This document shows, piece by piece, positions 6,159-8,810 of a DNA stretch of 8,810 bases (the stretch's first letter is position 1; each line of letters opens with the position of its first letter). Source of the DNA: Clostridium sp. CAG:167. GTDB taxonomy: Bacteria > Bacillota > Clostridia > Lachnospirales > Lachnospiraceae. The notes under the pieces were generated by a model. The model was not told where the DNA came from. It searched no databases and saw nothing but the letters and a program-made list of their open reading frames with translations. Both the position numbers and the translations under genes were made by a program. The stretch is taken from assembly GCA_000433735.1 (NCBI GenBank), contig HF998345.1, positions 60,224 through 69,033 on the forward strand, written 5' to 3'.

Positions 6159-7669
6159 TCTGTGTCACCTCCCGCAATGGCTTTCATGATGGATTCCTGA
6201 TTCAGATCGTCTCCATCAATTTCTCCTACCTTTTTACCGTCTCGCAGTACAGCCATGCGGCTACAGGTACGAAGCATCTCTTCTACCTCAGACGAAATAA
6301 AGGTAATAGCCTTTCCTTCATCAGCCTGATCCAGCACCAGTTTCTGGATCTCGGTCTTTGTACCAATATCGATTCCTCGTGTCGGCTCATCCAGAATCAG
6401 ATAATCCGGATCAGTCAACAGCCATCTTCCAATGATCACTTTCTGCTGGTTTCCTCCTGAAAGACTCTTAATCGGTGTCTCCCGGCTGGCTGTCTTAATC
6501 TGAAGAATCTCAATATATTTGTCTGTAAAAGCTTCCATCTGCTTGCGGCTCAGAAGTTTAAACATACCTCTCTTGGCCTGCAGTGCAATGATCATATTCT
6601 CTCTTACGGAAAGTTCTGCAAAAATTCCTTCTTTCTTTCGATCTTCCGGAAGATATGCCATACCCGCTTTTATTGCATCCAGTGGTGTATTGATCTTTAC
6701 ATCTTTACCGTTAACTTTCAGTTTACCACTATCGGCTTTATCCGCACCATAAATGGCACGAACCAGTTCCGAACGGCCGGATCCCAGAAGACCTGTAAGA
6801 CCAATGACCTCACCTTTGTTGATAGTAAGATCAAATGGACGGATGGTTCCGCTGTGTCCGATTCCTTCTGCCTCGATCAATACTTCTTTCTTGCCTTCCT
6901 CATGCTGATGTTCACTCTTAATGTCTGCTAAATCATCAAAATCTTTACCCATCATCTTGGATACCAACTGGACTCTAGGAAGTTTATCTACGGTATACTC
7001 TCCTACCAGTTCACCATTTCGGAATACTGTGATGCGGTCACACACAGCATATACCTGCTCCAAAAAGTGAGTTACAAAAATAATTCCTACGCCTTCTTCA
7101 CGAAGTTTTCTCATCAGTGTAAACAGCTTTTCTACCTCGTCATCATCCAACGAAGAAGTCGGCTCATCCAAAATAAGCACTTTACATTTCATATCCACTG
7201 CTCTGGCAATGGCGATCATCTGCTGGATTGCAATGGAACACTCATCCAGATTCTGAGTCGGAGAAACATTGATGTCCAGGCTTTTCAAAACCTCTGCGGA
7301 CTTCCGGTTCATAGTTCTCCAGTCGATCATTCCGCACTTTCTTGGTTCACGACCGATAAACAGGTTTTCTGCCACCGTCAGGTTCGGGCAGAGGTTAACT
7401 TCCTGATATACGGTACTGATTCCGTTTTTCTGTGCGTCCTGAGGCGAATTGTTAACGATGGTACGGTTTCCTTCCATCACAATCTGTCCTTCTTCAAATC
7501 CATGCACACCTGTCAGCACTTTAATCAAAGTTGATTTTCCGGCTCCATTTTCACCCATTAAAGCGTGAATTTCACCTTCTCTCAGGGTAAAATCCACATT
7601 GGATAATGCTTTTACACCGGGAAAAGTTTTGCTGATGTTTTTCATGGATAATACAATTTTATCGCTCAT
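6155..7669 (-). CDS. ytfR: sugar ABC importer double ATPase, YtfR-like (galactofuranose type)
   Basis: This cytoplasmic protein of 504 residues fuses two nucleotide-binding domains and powers the importer, as in other CUT2 transporters. Domain 1 has Walker A GENGAGKS (39-46), Q-loop Q89, signature CSIAIQQ (144-150), Walker B LILDEPT (165-171) and H-loop H201. Domain 2 has a degenerate Walker A, LLGSGRS (294-300) with Arg299 for Lys, signature LSGGNQQ (403-409), Walker B LILDEPT (424-430) and SSE in place of the switch His. A non-canonical first signature and defective second Walker A also occur in E. coli YtfR (FSVAMQQ), as recalled, so they are family traits and not damage. A hydrophilic linker (about 246-262) is rich in His, Glu and Lys. 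The start is set by GGAGGG five nt upstream (7675-7680). It is separated from the binding-protein gene by a 136-bp spacer with a hairpin, and overlaps the next permease gene by 4 nt. Confidence 0.95.
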   Translation of the reverse strand: MSDKIVLSMKNISKTFPGVKALSNVDFTLREGEIHALMGENGAGKSTLIKVLTGVHGFEEGQIVMEGNRTIVNNSPQDAQKNGISTVYQEVNLCPNLTVAENLFIGREPRKCGMIDWRTMNRKSAEVLKSLDINVSPTQNLDECSIAIQQMIAIARAVDMKCKVLILDEPTSSLDDDEVEKLFTLMRKLREEGVGIIFVTHFLEQVYAVCDRITVFRNGELVGEYTVDKLPRVQLVSKMMGKDFDDLADIKSEHQHEEGKKEVLIEAEGIGHSGTIRPFDLTINKGEVIGLTGLLGSGRSELVRAIYGADKADSGKLKVNGKDVKINTPLDAIKAGMAYLPEDRKKEGIFAELSVRENMIIALQAKRGMFKLLSRKQMEAFTDKYIEILQIKTASRETPIKSLSGGNQQKVIIGRWLLTDPDYLILDEPTRGIDIGTKTEIQKLVLDQADEGKAITFISSEVEEMLRTCSRMAVLRDGKKVGEIDGDDLNQESIMKAIAGGDTE

Positions 7670-7674
7670 TTTTT

Positions 7675-7680
7675 CCCTCC
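7675..7680 (-). promoter_or_regulatory. ribosome binding site of the ATPase gene
   Basis: GGAGGG on the minus strand lies 5 nt before the ATG at 7669. A second, weaker AGGAGA lies a few bases further upstream (7683-7688). Confidence 0.75.
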
Positions 7681-7706
7681 ATTCTCCTTTTTAATTAAGC
7701 ATTATT

Positions 7707-7721
7707 TGCCAATTTTTGGCA
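7707..7721. repeat. palindrome TGCCAA-N3-TTGGCA downstream of the attenuator hairpin
   Basis: A perfect 6-bp inverted repeat (7707-7712 with 7716-7721) around three bases lies directly after the T-run of the minus-strand terminator-like hairpin. On the transcribed strand TGCCAAA occurs twice, at 7774-7768 and at 7721-7715, with TTGGCA at 7712-7707, so TTGGCA could pair with either copy. It may be an operator for a sugar regulator, a small RNA hairpin, or one arm of alternative pairings; the sequence alone does not decide. Confidence 0.45.
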
Positions 7722-7774
7722 TAAAAAAGGGTGTGCCACTAACCTTCTATGCTATATGACACACCCCTTTGGCA
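7722..7774 (-). terminator. intercistronic terminator-like hairpin (attenuator) after the binding-protein gene
   Basis: On the minus strand AAAGGGGTGTG (7770-7760) pairs with CACACCCTTT (7735-7726), leaving one bulged G and a loop of roughly 24 nt. The second arm runs into a TTTTTTA tract (7728-7722). This is an intrinsic terminator pointing from the binding-protein gene towards the ATPase gene; the opposite direction lacks a T-tract. In binding-protein-first importer operons such hairpins cause partial termination or protect the upstream mRNA, giving more binding protein than membrane complex. That role here is inferred. Confidence 0.75.
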
Positions 7775-7805
7775 AGTTTACTCGTTTACAACTACTATTT
7801 ATAGA

Positions 7806-8810
7806 TTAATATTTACGACCTTTCAACACTTCGTCAGTTACGACTGTTACAGGATAATCCTGTCCGTCTACTTTAACAGATGTAACAGTGTCGTCATGTG
7901 CAAACATTTCCTCATCTACATATGCCTGTTTATCAGGTGTCTCACCCTTCTCAAGCTGCTCGATGATCTTTTCTACACGAGGTCCGTGAAGTGGGTTACA
8001 CTCTGTATCCAGTGTGATCTTACCATCTTTAACATCCTGCAGACCTGCTTTTGTAGAGTCAAAGGAAAATACTAACATGTCTCCATCTGCTCCAACTTTG
8101 TAACCTGCATTTTCAATAGCATCAATAGCACCGAATGCTTCGTTGTCGTTCTCACAATATACAACATCCATGTCTTTCTTGTATTTCTTCAAGAAGGACT
8201 CCATAACTTCCTGGCCTTTTGCCTGTGTAAATTCACCGGTTGTTTTCTCAAGAAGGTTCCAGCTCTCAGCTTTTACAGCATCTTCCAGACCTTTTGTACG
8301 ACCAATCTGAGCAGATGCACCGATTGTTCCCTGGATATCTACAATCTTCGGAGCACTCATGCCCTTCTTCTCAGCATATGCTTTCAAATAAGCTGCTGCT
8401 TTTTTACCTTCCAGTTCGAAGTTTGAACCAACCCATGCTGTGTAGAGACTGTCATCTTTTACCTTAACCATACGGTCAACGATGATAACCGGAATCTCTG
8501 CATCTTTTGCTTCCTGAAGTACTGTGTCCCATCCGGACTCGGTTACAGGTGCCAATACGATGTAGTCAACATCCTGCTGGATAAAGTTACGGATCGCTGT
8601 GATCTGGTTCTCCTGTTTCTGCTGAGCATCGTCAAAAATCAATTTGTATCCGTTTGCTTCAGAGAAAGTAGATTTCATGGATTCTGTATTTGCTGTACGC
8701 CAGTCTGACTCAGCTCCTACCTGTGAGAATCCTACGGTGATTGTCTTATCACTGCTTCCTGCATCACTTGTTTTTGATCCGCTGCTGGAGTTGCTACCTG
8801 CATCTCCACC
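7806..8810 (-). CDS. ytfQ: sugar-binding lipoprotein, YtfQ-like (galactofuranose type), N-terminus outside the window
   Basis: This type 1 periplasmic-binding-fold protein captures a sugar outside the cell and hands it to the YtfT/YjfF/YtfR complex. The frame is open to the right edge; 334 residues are visible. They start with a Gly/Ser/Asp-rich stretch of about 21 residues, typical of the linker after a lipidated Cys in Gram-positive lipoproteins. The signal peptide and Cys must lie just beyond the window. The mature fold begins at TITVGFSQVGAESDWR (23-38), almost identical to E. coli YtfQ, as recalled. Other shared points are QQKQENQI (63-70), IVLAP (84-88), VDR (111-113), QGTIGAS (160-166) with R171, NDN (221-223) and FDSTKAG (250-256). 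W37, R38, D112, R113, R171 and D251 are likely sugar contacts by position. An ATG at 8678 is internal, because homology continues upstream. As first gene of the cassette, it should carry the operon promoter beyond the window. Substrate could be galactofuranose or a related furanose. Confidence 0.93.
   Translation of the reverse strand, partial: GGDAGSNSSSGSKTSDAGSSDKTITVGFSQVGAESDWRTANTESMKSTFSEANGYKLIFDDAQQKQENQITAIRNFIQQDVDYIVLAPVTESGWDTVLQEAKDAEIPVIIVDRMVKVKDDSLYTAWVGSNFELEGKKAAAYLKAYAEKKGMSAPKIVDIQGTIGASAQIGRTKGLEDAVKAESWNLLEKTTGEFTQAKGQEVMESFLKKYKKDMDVVYCENDNEAFGAIDAIENAGYKVGADGDMLVFSFDSTKAGLQDVKDGKITLDTECNPLHGPRVEKIIEQLEKGETPDKQAYVDEEMFAHDDTVTSVKVDGQDYPVTVVTDEVLKGRKY

Noticed and set aside
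7238..7243. Non-canonical first ABC signature (CSIAIQQ) and Arg-substituted second Walker A as signs of a decayed ATPase
   Set aside because: The same departures occur in the YtfR family, and the remaining catalytic motifs are intact.
7659..7682. Seven-codon minus-strand reading frame (MEGKNER) overlapping the ATPase start, as a leader peptide
   Set aside because: The nearest ribosome binding site is only about one base from its ATG, and it overlaps the real start; chance is the simpler explanation.

Overview
The window looks like chromosomal DNA from a spore-forming member of the Clostridia, most likely Lachnospiraceae. The reasons are moderate G+C, strong AGGAGG-type ribosome binding sites, a NiaR-type NAD regulator, a spore coat F-type ferritin-like protein, and a sugar-binding lipoprotein with a Ser/Gly linker. 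This placement is inference from gene content. Nothing in the window suggests a mobile element, CRISPR array, RNA gene or prophage.

Left part (1-2407, plus strand): the end of a de novo NAD biosynthesis operon. It holds the 3' part of nadB (L-aspartate oxidase, a form without the usual C-terminal helical domain), nadC (quinolinate phosphoribosyltransferase, overlapping nadB by 8 nt) and niaR (niacin-responsive repressor, 17 nt after nadC). nadA and the NiaR operator would be expected to the left of the window. The repressor is therefore probably co-transcribed with the pathway it controls.

Middle (2377-3909): a minus-strand gene for an unrecognised six-helix membrane protein built from repeated Gly-rich hairpin units. 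Its 3' end overlaps that of niaR by 31 nt. Divergent from it, after a 180-bp gap, is a plus-strand gene for a coat F/ferritin-like four-helix protein that keeps what looks like a full, two-fold symmetric di-iron ligand set. A strong bidirectional terminator follows (3911-3985).

Right part (4024-8810, minus strand): a complete sugar ABC importer cassette except for the first codons of its binding protein. The order of transcription is binding lipoprotein (YtfQ-like), fused double ATPase (YtfR-like), permease (YtfT-like) and permease (YjfF-like). Order and sequence match the Escherichia coli galactofuranose importer YtfQRT-YjfF. The last three genes are coupled by 4-nt and 1-nt overlaps. The binding-protein gene is set apart by a 136-bp spacer carrying an intrinsic-terminator-like hairpin and a neighbouring TGCCAA/TTGGCA palindrome, probably an attenuator that makes binding protein in excess of the membrane complex.

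Most of the window is ordinary metabolism. The points most worth a second look are the repeat-built membrane protein, the coat protein with apparent di-iron ligands, and the RNA structures after the binding-protein gene. I found no clear evidence of a new multi-gene system.
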